Shown piece after piece: positions 10,183 through 18,140 of a DNA stretch of 64,000 bases (position 1 is its first letter; each line of letters starts with the position of its first letter). Below the pieces are notes generated by a model. The model was not told the origin of the DNA, ran no database searches, and saw only the letters and a program-made list of their open reading frames with translations. The position numbers were made by a program, and so were the translations under genes. Source of the DNA: Pseudomonadota bacterium (GTDB taxonomy: Bacteria > Pseudomonadota > Gammaproteobacteria > Burkholderiales > Burkholderiaceae_F); the NCBI GenBank assembly GCA_021842465.1, contig JAKBZN010000007.1, positions 1 to 64,000 on the forward strand. Reading direction: 5' to 3'.

Positions 10183-10941
10183 ATGCACCCGATATCCGCC
10201 GTCCTCATCTCCCGCAACGCCGCATCCCAACTGGAAGCCTGCCTCGGCGCGGTCTCGTTCTGCGACGAGATCCTGGTCGTCGATAGCGGCAGCACCGACG
10301 ACACCGTCGCGATCGCGCAGCGCCGCGGCGCCCGCGTGATCGCCACCCACTGGCGCGGATTCGGGCCGCAGAAGCAGTTTGCGGTGGGGCAGGCAAGCCA
10401 CGACTGGGTACTCTGCGTCGACGCCGACGAGCGGGTGAGCGAGCGCCTGCGGGACGCCATCCTCGCAACCCTCGCGGCGCCGGCATGCGCCGCCTACATG
10501 TTCCCCCGCTGCAACCGATTTCTGGGGCGCTACCTGCGCCACGGCGAAGGCTATCCCGACTGGAGCCTGCGGCTGTTCGACCGCCGCCATGCGCGATGGT
10601 CGGACGACGCGGTCCACGAAAAGGTGCTGACCGACGGTGCGGTCGGACGTCTGCATGGCGATCTGATCCACGACTCGGCGGAGACCCTGGAGCACTACCT
10701 GGAAAAGCAGAATCGCTACACGACCCTGGCCGCAGAAGCCGCGCATGCGCGCGGCAAGCGGGCCGGCGCGGCGCAGTTGCTGCTATCGCCGGCGCTACGG
10801 TTCGTGAAGTTCTACGTGCTGCGACTGGGCTTTCTCGACGGGGTCCCGGGCCTGATCCACATCCTGATCGGCTGCGGCGGCAGTTTCTTGAAGTATGCGA
10901 AGCTCCGGGCGATGCAGACTCGGACTTCCTTCCCCCGATGA
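10183..10941 (+). CDS. Glycosyltransferase family 2, WaaE-like (LPS core)
   Basis: 252-residue family-2 enzyme of the WaaE/KdtX type, which in characterised members adds a glucose-like residue to inner-core heptose. ISAVLISRNAASQLEACLGAV opens it. ILVVDSGSTDDTVAIAQ and WVLCVDADERVSERL give the nucleotide and DxD sites. The basic C-terminal part RYTTLAAEAAHARGKRAGA with a hydrophobic ending suggests membrane contact. ATG 10183 is preferred; GTG 10165 is in frame and possible. The 3' part is duplicated as the pseudogene at 5856. The stop overlaps an ATG that opens a 32-codon remnant. Confidence 0.88.
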   Translation: MHPISAVLISRNAASQLEACLGAVSFCDEILVVDSGSTDDTVAIAQRRGARVIATHWRGFGPQKQFAVGQASHDWVLCVDADERVSERLRDAILATLAAPACAAYMFPRCNRFLGRYLRHGEGYPDWSLRLFDRRHARWSDDAVHEKVLTDGAVGRLHGDLIHDSAETLEHYLEKQNRYTTLAAEAAHARGKRAGAAQLLLSPALRFVKFYVLRLGFLDGVPGLIHILIGCGGSFLKYAKLRAMQTRTSFPR

Positions 10942-11036
10942 TGCAGTTTCGGCTGCGCCTCGAGCAGGCTGGCGCGCTGGCCAACCGCCTCTTGCAATTG
11001 CGCCATGAAGGCGGCGCGGATCCGCGATCGTCTTGA
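10938..11036 (+). pseudogene. Possible 5' remnant of a family-9 glycosyltransferase gene
   Basis: A 32-codon frame that starts in an ATGA overlap with the WaaE-like gene. Its first bases (ATGATGCAGTTTCGGCTGCG) resemble the start of the family-9 gene at 6084 (ATGATGCAACTCCGAAAGCG); both begin MMQ-R-RL. That gene also lies just after a copy of the WaaE-like 3' end. The likeness soon fades and the frame stops. I infer a lost family-9 gene, but the match is short. Confidence 0.3.
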
Positions 11037-12258
11037 AGGTTTTTTCGGCAAAGCCACCATGAGCGTATACACCCCCATCGGTTACCTTGCCGTATCCATG
11101 CTCCTGCTTGCCGTTGCCGGAAGTCCGGTTTTCCGTGCGGCCGATGCATCCTGGCATACCCAGACCAACCGAACCTCGACGATCGACGGGCTTCGGGGAT
11201 TTCTTGCCCTCGGCGTATTTTTTCACCACGCCGTCATTTATCACCGATTTCTGATCGATGGCGTATGGACCACACCGCCCTCCGCCTTTTATACGGAACT
11301 CGGGCAGGCATCCGTCGTCCTGTTCTTCATGATCACCGGATACCTGTTTTGGGGAAAGGCGGTCGAAGCGGAAGGAAAACTCGATTGGCGCAGCCTGTAC
11401 ATCGGCCGCATATTCCGCATCGGACCGATGTACTACCTCGTGACGGTCGCGATGCTGGCCATCGTCTTGCGCACCACCGGATTTCAAATGAAAGAGCCGC
11501 CATCGGCGCTTGCGCATGAGTGGCTTCGTCTATCCCTGCTCGGATACTACGGCCCCGGCTCGATAAACGGCTACCAGAACGCCTGGCTGATCATCGCCGG
11601 CGTCACGTGGACGCTGCACTACGAATGGCTTTTTTACCTTCTCGTCCTGCCGGTTTCGACAATTTTCTTCGCCCGCCGAAACATTCACCTCTCATATGGC
11701 GCGGCGGGATTCGCCGTCGCGGTTCTGATGCTGTTTCATCACCCCACCGCCACCTCCGCCGGCTATGCGGCGTTTTTCACGGGAATGCTCTGCGCCTCCC
11801 TCCGCGCAGCAGGCATGGCGATCGATTCGCGACGGCATGCGAACCAGATTGCTTCGATCATCATTCTGGTGCTGCTCGGAATCCTGGTCAGAATGCCAAG
11901 CGCATATTCCCCCATCCCGATTTTGCTGTTGGCCGCGGTCTTTTTCTTGTGCAGCGCCGGATGCACGGTTTTTGGCCTTCTGAACTGGCGCGCGTCCAAA
12001 CGGCTCGGCGAAGTCAGCTACGGGATTTACCTGCTGCAAGGACTGGTTCTCTACGCTTTTCTCCGCCCCCACGGAATCCGCGCGCTTGCGCTTGGCTCGG
12101 TCGCGGAGTATTGGGGGATCGTGCTTCTGGCCGCGGTAGTGCTCATCGGTTCCGCGCTGATCGCCCATGTATCGATCGAAAAGCCAGGGATCCGAATCGG
12201 ACGCCGGATTGCGCTCCGCAGGAAGCAACCGCTCCTGTCGCTGGAAAAAGCGCCGTGA
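11005..12258 (+). CDS. Acyltransferase family 3 (OafA/NodX-like)
   Basis: Polytopic inner-membrane O-acyltransferase, 417 residues, likely to acetylate or otherwise acylate a surface glycan. After an N-terminal membrane helix (YLAVSMLLLAVAGSPVF) comes the family signature TIDGLRGFLALGVFFHHAVIYH, with the catalytic histidines and the conserved GLRG. FMITGYLFWGK and LYIGRIFRIGPMYYLV follow, then about nine more hydrophobic segments. The C-terminus is basic (RIGRRIALRRKQ). The start could equally be ATG 11059 (MSVYTPIG); neither has a strong ribosome site. No SGNH domain is present, unlike the protein at 14565. Confidence 0.85.
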   Translation: MKAARIRDRLEGFFGKATMSVYTPIGYLAVSMLLLAVAGSPVFRAADASWHTQTNRTSTIDGLRGFLALGVFFHHAVIYHRFLIDGVWTTPPSAFYTELGQASVVLFFMITGYLFWGKAVEAEGKLDWRSLYIGRIFRIGPMYYLVTVAMLAIVLRTTGFQMKEPPSALAHEWLRLSLLGYYGPGSINGYQNAWLIIAGVTWTLHYEWLFYLLVLPVSTIFFARRNIHLSYGAAGFAVAVLMLFHHPTATSAGYAAFFTGMLCASLRAAGMAIDSRRHANQIASIIILVLLGILVRMPSAYSPIPILLLAAVFFLCSAGCTVFGLLNWRASKRLGEVSYGIYLLQGLVLYAFLRPHGIRALALGSVAEYWGIVLLAAVVLIGSALIAHVSIEKPGIRIGRRIALRRKQPLLSLEKAP

Positions 12259-12289
12259 GGTGCGCCCCTACCGATCAGAGGGAATCCGA

Positions 12290-13291
12290 CTACCGCTTTC
12301 GCAGCATCCGTTTGAGCTGCAACACCGGCGCATACACCTGCGGACATCCGGCAATCAACAGCATCCGCAAACGCAGCGCCGGCTTTACCTTGTGCCGGCC
12401 CACAGCAAGCGCCAAGCGCGCGCCCATACCCGGCGCATCGAACATCGCGCGAATGAACCGCTCCCGCGCCTGTTGTGCCGCCAGCGCCACCCGCATCGCC
12501 CCGCCGAGTCCCGCGATCTCGGCATCGCGCTGCAACTGCGCCATTTCCGCCAGCGCAAACCGGTTTCCGCGCTGGAACCGGGCCAGCATTTCGCCCACCG
12601 ACGCCGGCGTCCGTTTGCCCGACAGTCCCCCCCGGCGATACCGCACCAGCGGCTCGCGCAGGCTGAGCGCCCCTCCGGAGACGATCGCCCGAAAGGTCAT
12701 GATCTGGTCTTCCGCCGCGGCGCCCGCCATCATGGACCCGAAGCGGTCGAACAATCGGCGCGACCACGCATGGGCCGCCCCGACGACATATGGGCGCTTC
12801 GCGGTCCACTCGGGCAGGCTACGACAGGCGCCCAGGTCATCGGGCGCGATCCGCCCATGCAGGACACCGGCGTCATCCATGTCGATGAGGTCGGTGGCGA
12901 TCAGATCGTTTTGCTTCCCGTGCGCAAGCCAGAATCGAACGACCCGCTCACAGCGTTCGGGAACGGAAATGTCGTCGCCGGCCGCGACGAACAGCAGTTC
13001 CCCGCGCGCCATCGCCGCAAGCCGCGACAGATGCGCGCTGATCCCCTCGTTGATTTCGTTGCGGCGGACGGTGATGTGATGCGGGCCCCCGTAGCCGCGC
13101 ACCGCGGATTCGATTGCGGCATAGGTCCCGTCCGTCGATGCATCGTCCGAGATCAGGATCTCGGTCGGTTCCCAGGTTTGCGCCAGCGCGCCGCGCACGG
13201 CATCGGCGACGAATCGCTCCTGGTTGTAGGCCACCAGCAGAATGGACACCAAGGGGCGACTCGCCGCCCCGCCGTTATTCGATTGCCCCAT
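12290..13291 (-). CDS. Glycosyltransferase family 2
   Basis: 333-residue family-2 glycosyltransferase on the opposite strand to its neighbours. LVSILLVAYNQERFVADAVRGALAQ, then ILISDDASTDGTYAAIE and LLFVAAGDDISVPERCERVV (GDD metal site), are clear. GAAAEDQIMTFRAIVSGGAL carries the ED acceptor motif, then HxxH-free basic helices with a possible C-terminal amphipathic region. ATG 13291 gives MGQSNNGGAASRPLVS; the longer track frame reads into the divergent gene. It is divergent from the family-4 glycosyltransferase, with 81 bases between the starts, so the promoters probably lie there. Confidence 0.86.
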   Translation of the reverse strand: MGQSNNGGAASRPLVSILLVAYNQERFVADAVRGALAQTWEPTEILISDDASTDGTYAAIESAVRGYGGPHHITVRRNEINEGISAHLSRLAAMARGELLFVAAGDDISVPERCERVVRFWLAHGKQNDLIATDLIDMDDAGVLHGRIAPDDLGACRSLPEWTAKRPYVVGAAHAWSRRLFDRFGSMMAGAAAEDQIMTFRAIVSGGALSLREPLVRYRRGGLSGKRTPASVGEMLARFQRGNRFALAEMAQLQRDAEIAGLGGAMRVALAAQQARERFIRAMFDAPGMGARLALAVGRHKVKPALRLRMLLIAGCPQVYAPVLQLKRMLRKR

Positions 13292-13372
13292 ATCCGGAAG
13301 CCGGAAAACCGTTTCGCCGATGCCGTACGATGCCGGGATGGTACCGAAATATCCGTCCCGTAGAATTCGCGG

Positions 13373-14512
13373 ATGGTCATGCCCGAAATCGCTATCACGG
13401 CCCAGGCACTCAAGGATTCCGGCGGCGCCGAACGCTACACCCGCGACGTGATCGCCGGCCTGCACCGGCTGGGAATCCGGCCAACGCTGTTCGCGCACGA
13501 GATCGATCGCGAACTGGTGGAATCCGGCTGGGTCGACGCCCGGCCGATCAACGTGCGCTGGGCGCCGCGCCCGCTGCGCAATCTCGCATTCAACTGGATG
13601 CTGGGGCGCCGCCTGCGCGGCCACCGCCCGCGCTGCCTTTTCGCGATCAACCACTCGCCCTATGCCGACGTCGCGCTGTGTGGCGGAACCCATCCGGGCT
13701 TTCTGGAGAGCATGGAACAACGCGCCCGTCAGCGCGACCTCTGGCAGGTCGCGCTGGAGCAGAAAACCTACGCGAACGCGCACACAATCGTCGCCCACTC
13801 GCATTTGATGGCCGGGGAACTGCGGCACTTCTACGGCATTCCCGAGACAAAGATCCGCGTCCTGTACCCGCCCGTCGACACGGCGCGGTTCCACCCGATC
13901 GACCCGGCGGAGCGGCTTGCGGCGCGCCGGCAACTCGGCCTACCGGAGGACCGCGTGGTCTTCGGGTTTTCCTCGACCGGCCACAAACGCAAAGGCTACG
14001 GTCTGCTCGAACCGTTCTTCGCCGAGACCCGGCTGCCGGTCTGCCTCGCCGTCGCCGGCCGGCCAATTCCGCGGGAGTGCGAGACGATCCGCTACGTCGG
14101 CTATCAAAAAAACATCGAACGGTTTTTTGCCGCCGTGGATTTCACCATCGTCGCCTCGATATACGAACCCTTCGGCCTGGTCGGCGTCGAATCGGTTCTC
14201 TGCGGCACGCCGCTGGTCATCGCCGACAACGTCGGATCGGCGGAGGCGGTGGCGGACGATGCGATGATCGTGTTCAACCGAAAGAAGGCGGACGATTTCG
14301 CGCGCGCGGTCCACGTCGCTGTGGATCGGGTCCGCGGCGGGGGTGGGCGCATCGCCCGTCCGCTCGACAGCCTGCGCTATGCACCCGACGTCGACACCCA
14401 CGTCGCGGCTTTGGTCCGGATTCTCGCACCCGACATGCAAGACCGGGGTCATCTCCCATCGGCATCGGCGGAAGCGAGCAATGGAACTGCCGAGCCTTGT
14501 TCACTCGATTGA
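13373..14512 (+). CDS. Glycosyltransferase family 4 (GT-B)
   Basis: 379-residue GT-B glycosyltransferase that probably adds a hexose to LPS. ITAQALKDSGGAERYTRDVIAGL is the acceptor-side start with the GGAER loop. VVFGFSSTGHKRKGYGLLEPFF forms the second domain start, and SIYEPFGLVGVESVLCGTPLVIADNVGSAEAV is the donor site with the EPFGLVGVE form of the EX7E motif. It resembles WaaG/RfaG-type enzymes in layout. It stands alone between divergent and co-directed genes; 52 bases separate it from the next start. Confidence 0.87.
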   Translation: MVMPEIAITAQALKDSGGAERYTRDVIAGLHRLGIRPTLFAHEIDRELVESGWVDARPINVRWAPRPLRNLAFNWMLGRRLRGHRPRCLFAINHSPYADVALCGGTHPGFLESMEQRARQRDLWQVALEQKTYANAHTIVAHSHLMAGELRHFYGIPETKIRVLYPPVDTARFHPIDPAERLAARRQLGLPEDRVVFGFSSTGHKRKGYGLLEPFFAETRLPVCLAVAGRPIPRECETIRYVGYQKNIERFFAAVDFTIVASIYEPFGLVGVESVLCGTPLVIADNVGSAEAVADDAMIVFNRKKADDFARAVHVAVDRVRGGGGRIARPLDSLRYAPDVDTHVAALVRILAPDMQDRGHLPSASAEASNGTAEPCSLD

Positions 14513-14564
14513 ACGCTGTTCCCCGACCACGATCCGCCGAAGCGGATTGCGCCGGCAAAACGCC

Positions 14565-16472
14565 ATGATTCAACCAACGAGAAACGACGGCTGGCATCCG
14601 AGGTATCGCCCCGATATCGATGGGTTGCGAGCCGTCGCCATCCTGTCCGTTCTGACCTACCATGCAAACCCGGCGCTGCTACGAGGAGGATTTTGCGGGG
14701 TCGACATCTTCTTCGTGATCTCGGGATATCTGATCACGTTGATCATCGCGAGCACCCTGGCAGCCGACCGATTCCGGTTTCGCGACTTCTACTCTCGACG
14801 CGTTGCCCGCATCTTCCCGGCACTATTGCTGGTGCTCCTCGCCTGCTACGCAGTAGGCTGGTGGAACCTGATCGATGTGGAATATCAGGAACTGGGGAAG
14901 GAAATTGCTGCGGCGGCGGGTTTCGTCGCAAATCTCGTGCTCTGGCACGATGTCGGCTATTTCGATGGCGCGGCCAGAACCAAACCATTGTTGCACCTCT
15001 GGTCCCTGGGCGTGGAGGAGCAGTTCTATCTCTTCTGGCCATTCGCGTTATGGTGGACACGGCGCGTGCGATGGCGTGCATCACACGTGACCCTCGGTAT
15101 CGGCCTGGCGTCATTCGCCGCCAATCTTTGGATGCTCCGCCACTCCCCGGCAGCCGACTTTTATTCCCCGTTCACCCGGTTCTGGGAATTGATGGCGGGG
15201 GCCTGGCTCGCTCTCCGCCACCATGAGTCGGCGGCATCCATAGAGGCGAGAGACCGATTGGCGGCCCTCGGCGCAGTGCTGATCCTGGGTTCATTGACCC
15301 TGCTGCGGCACGAGACCTTCCCTGGGTGGCAAGCAGTTTTTCCGGTGACTGGCGCAACCTTGCTGGTGTCCGCCGGACCACAAGCATGGTTCAACCGGCA
15401 TGTTCTCGCTCACCGCGCGCTCGTCGGTATCGGGCTGATCAGCTTCTCGCTATACCTTTGGCATTGGCCGTTGCTAGTTTTCGCCGACGCCATCGATGGC
15501 TCGTGGCCGCATGGGTCGACTTTGGCGGAGTTGATCGCCGCGAGTTTCGTACTGGCGTGGCTCACGTACATGCTCGTCGAAACGCCGATGCGCCGCCCCG
15601 GCTGGCGCGGGCGGGTCGTGATCGGTGCCATGACGGCGATGCTGGCCACCGGGTTCGTTGGATACAAGACGGACACCCGCAAGGGGCTCGGTTTCCGCCT
15701 GGACGCGATGGCCGAAAAATTCGTCGCCGTCGAGGACAACGGCCAAACAGTTGCTGCATGGCGCGATGACATCTGCTTTCTGGAGCGCGATGGCCAGCAC
15801 TTCGGAACCCAATGCGCCGACCCGGGAACGCTTCCAGTGGTCGTCCTTTGGGGGGATTCGCACGCTGCGCAGTTCTATCCCGGGCTGAGGTCGTTGCAAA
15901 AGGACTACCGATTCCGGATTGCCCAATATACGACCTCCGGCTGCATTCCCGCTGTCGACACCTCGGATCCGCGCCCACTGTGCCGCAGCGACAACACTAC
16001 AGCCATTGCCGCCATCGCAACGCTCCGTCCGAACCTGGTGGTCCTCAGCGCAAGCTGGACCATGGCAGACCTATCCCGCCTCTCCGCCACGATCCTTCAT
16101 CTGCGGAATATCGGTGCACATCGGATCGTTCTCATCGGGCCCACGCCACGATGGAACCAGATGCTGCCCAAGCTCTATTTCCTGTATTGGCGCAAACATC
16201 ACGGCCGATTGCCGCGAACTTCCCGCTTCGGCCTTGTGTCGGACGTGGCACCGTTGGACGTCGCCGCGCGTGGCGTTGCACGTCGCCTTCACGTAACCTA
16301 CCTCTCGCCGTACGCGGCACTATGCAATGCCGACGGTTGTGCTACCCGCATCGGGTCAGGACGGGGAATCATTACGACGTTCGATGACTCGCACCTGACC
16401 CTGTCGGTATCGAATCAATTGATGCGCAAATTCGCGCCTAGCCTGTTTGGTTCCAACAAGAAATCGGGTTGA
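14565..16472 (+). CDS. O-acyltransferase with C-terminal SGNH domain (OafA type)
   Basis: 635-residue fusion protein. The membrane part (about 1-370) begins YRPDIDGLRAVAILSVLTYHANPALLRGGFCGVDIFFVISGYLI, the acyltransferase-3 signature, and continues with about ten hydrophobic segments. The periplasmic part has the SGNH hydrolase blocks: VVLWGDSHAAQFYPGL with the nucleophile serine, and DDSHLT near the end with the catalytic Asp/His pair. Such OafA-type proteins O-acetylate O-antigen. Start ATG 14565 (MIQPTRND) is preferred over the longer track frame, which overlaps the upstream gene. Confidence 0.9.
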   Translation: MIQPTRNDGWHPRYRPDIDGLRAVAILSVLTYHANPALLRGGFCGVDIFFVISGYLITLIIASTLAADRFRFRDFYSRRVARIFPALLLVLLACYAVGWWNLIDVEYQELGKEIAAAAGFVANLVLWHDVGYFDGAARTKPLLHLWSLGVEEQFYLFWPFALWWTRRVRWRASHVTLGIGLASFAANLWMLRHSPAADFYSPFTRFWELMAGAWLALRHHESAASIEARDRLAALGAVLILGSLTLLRHETFPGWQAVFPVTGATLLVSAGPQAWFNRHVLAHRALVGIGLISFSLYLWHWPLLVFADAIDGSWPHGSTLAELIAASFVLAWLTYMLVETPMRRPGWRGRVVIGAMTAMLATGFVGYKTDTRKGLGFRLDAMAEKFVAVEDNGQTVAAWRDDICFLERDGQHFGTQCADPGTLPVVVLWGDSHAAQFYPGLRSLQKDYRFRIAQYTTSGCIPAVDTSDPRPLCRSDNTTAIAAIATLRPNLVVLSASWTMADLSRLSATILHLRNIGAHRIVLIGPTPRWNQMLPKLYFLYWRKHHGRLPRTSRFGLVSDVAPLDVAARGVARRLHVTYLSPYAALCNADGCATRIGSGRGIITTFDDSHLTLSVSNQLMRKFAPSLFGSNKKSG

Positions 16473-16541
16473 TCCGGTTCCAGGATTGGATGGCATCTCG
16501 ATCCGTCGCCGAAATGCTGTACTTCCGCGGGCATTCCCGCC

Positions 16542-17828
16542 TTACATCATCGTCTCTCGGCGGCGTACTTCGATCATCGCCAACATCGCCGCGCTCAGCA
16601 CCGCCAGCAAATCACAGGTCATGTCGAGCGCGATGATGTCGTTGGTCAATCCGTCGATCGCGGTGGCAAGGATTACTCCGATTCCTCCATATGCTGTCGC
16701 GCCAACGAAGGGGTCTCCCGCAAGGCGATTACGCCAGAAATAAATTCCCATGCCCAAGTAGAACAGCAACAGCGATGCAAGGCCGATCAGCCCCATGCCG
16801 GCAATGGTTGTGAAGAACTCGCTGTGCTTGTATTCACCCGCGGCCTCAGGCCGGGCCTGGCGCCGCTGGATTAGATCATTGATTCCGGCGGCGATCCTCC
16901 CCCGGCCGACGCCGTAGATTGGGTGCGCCGAAAAGAGTTTCCAAGCCGCCTGCCAGTATTGCAGCCGCAATCCGATCGCGGTGTCCCGGTCTCCCTGCTG
17001 ATACGCGGCAAGATTGGCTCGAATATCGGTAATGCGGTTGTGCGCATAATTGGTGGAGTACAAGCCGAGGGCGCCGATGGCGACGACTGCCGCAGCAGCT
17101 ACGATTTTCTTCCAACTCGAAAGCCAACGCCGCTGGGCCATGAGCAGAAGGAGAAACACCGGGATCACGATCAACGCGCTCCGCGCTCCCGTCGCGTACA
17201 CGCCATACAGCCCCAGCAGCAGCGCAACTGCCCGAATAAAAGACGCCATCGAACTTCGCTTCGCGTCCCATCCAGCCGCCATGACGGCGAGAAATGCGAG
17301 CAGCAGCACGGTGTCTCCCATTGGAAGCGGGTTGGTAAACGAATTCCGAAACCGATTCATCGCATTCCAGCCCCCCGCAGGGCGCTGGACGATTGCGGTT
17401 ACCCCGACGACGATCGCGCCCGCTGCACAGCCCCAGCCGAGAACCCGAAAATGCCGGGATGGCAGGCGACATAGCATCAAGAACACTGGGATCGCCAAGA
17501 CAAAACGGGAAAGGGTGTCGTACGACTGCGGCAACCAGAACCGATAGACGATCTGCTGAACGGCAACGCAGGAAAACAGCGCAAGCATCCCGACCGTGAA
17601 CCAAGCATATCTGCGCAACGGCGCAAAATAATCCTCGACCCGGCGATTGGCAAACGCAAATCCGATCGAAAGCAAGGCAAGCAGGAGGTAACAAGCGCTC
17701 GTGCTGTGACGCACCACAATGTTCAAACTAGGGATAAGAAACAGCAACGCGCCAATGATCGCGCTCAGCCACCGAGGTATCGCCTTCGCGGCAAAGGCGC
17801 CTTCCTCATCCATGATCTTGCCTGCCAC
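16542..17828 (-). CDS. waaL: O-antigen ligase family protein (WaaL/Wzy_C)
   Basis: Polytopic membrane protein of about 428 residues with roughly eleven hydrophobic segments. It would join undecaprenyl-linked O-antigen to lipid A-core in the periplasm. The Wzy_C region is seen as YGVYATGARSALIVIPVFLL, then a large periplasmic loop with RLQYWQAAWKLFSAHPIYGVGRGRI and EYKHSEFFTTIAGMGLIGL, the usual spot of the conserved arginines and histidine. I choose GTG 17828 because AAGGAGG lies seven bases before it; ATG 17813 is five codons later. An O-antigen polymerase (Wzy) is the main alternative. Confidence 0.82.
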   Translation of the reverse strand: MAGKIMDEEGAFAAKAIPRWLSAIIGALLFLIPSLNIVVRHSTSACYLLLALLSIGFAFANRRVEDYFAPLRRYAWFTVGMLALFSCVAVQQIVYRFWLPQSYDTLSRFVLAIPVFLMLCRLPSRHFRVLGWGCAAGAIVVGVTAIVQRPAGGWNAMNRFRNSFTNPLPMGDTVLLLAFLAVMAAGWDAKRSSMASFIRAVALLLGLYGVYATGARSALIVIPVFLLLLMAQRRWLSSWKKIVAAAAVVAIGALGLYSTNYAHNRITDIRANLAAYQQGDRDTAIGLRLQYWQAAWKLFSAHPIYGVGRGRIAAGINDLIQRRQARPEAAGEYKHSEFFTTIAGMGLIGLASLLLFYLGMGIYFWRNRLAGDPFVGATAYGGIGVILATAIDGLTNDIIALDMTCDLLAVLSAAMLAMIEVRRRETMM

Positions 17829-18140
17829 GCTATGGCCTCCTTCGTTCCTTACATGACCCACATCGAATCGCCCAGCGGGCATATTCCTAGCCAAAATTCG
17901 CCCATTGTAGAGCACTGAATTGATCAGTCTGTCCAACAGCGTTTTATGCATCATTAAAGGTATGCGGGAGCGTAGTACCCAGAATGCAGGTCGAAGCAGC
18001 CACAGCGCTCGGGATTCCGGTGGACAACATCTCAGCGACGGCCTCAGCGTCTTTCGCATTCTGACGCGACTGCATTGAACCGGCCGGGAAACCGCTGGAC
18101 ACACGCGGCGACCGAACTCGAATCGCGTCGTCCGGCCCCG
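17829..18140. other. 312-bp gap between waaL and dnaE, no gene seen
   Basis: Both flanking genes are on the minus strand. The part next to waaL is AT-richer (GTAGAGCACTGAATTGATCA and nearby) and probably holds its promoter. The part next to the dnaE stop shows only short open frames without a start signal or recognisable product. Confidence 0.5.
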
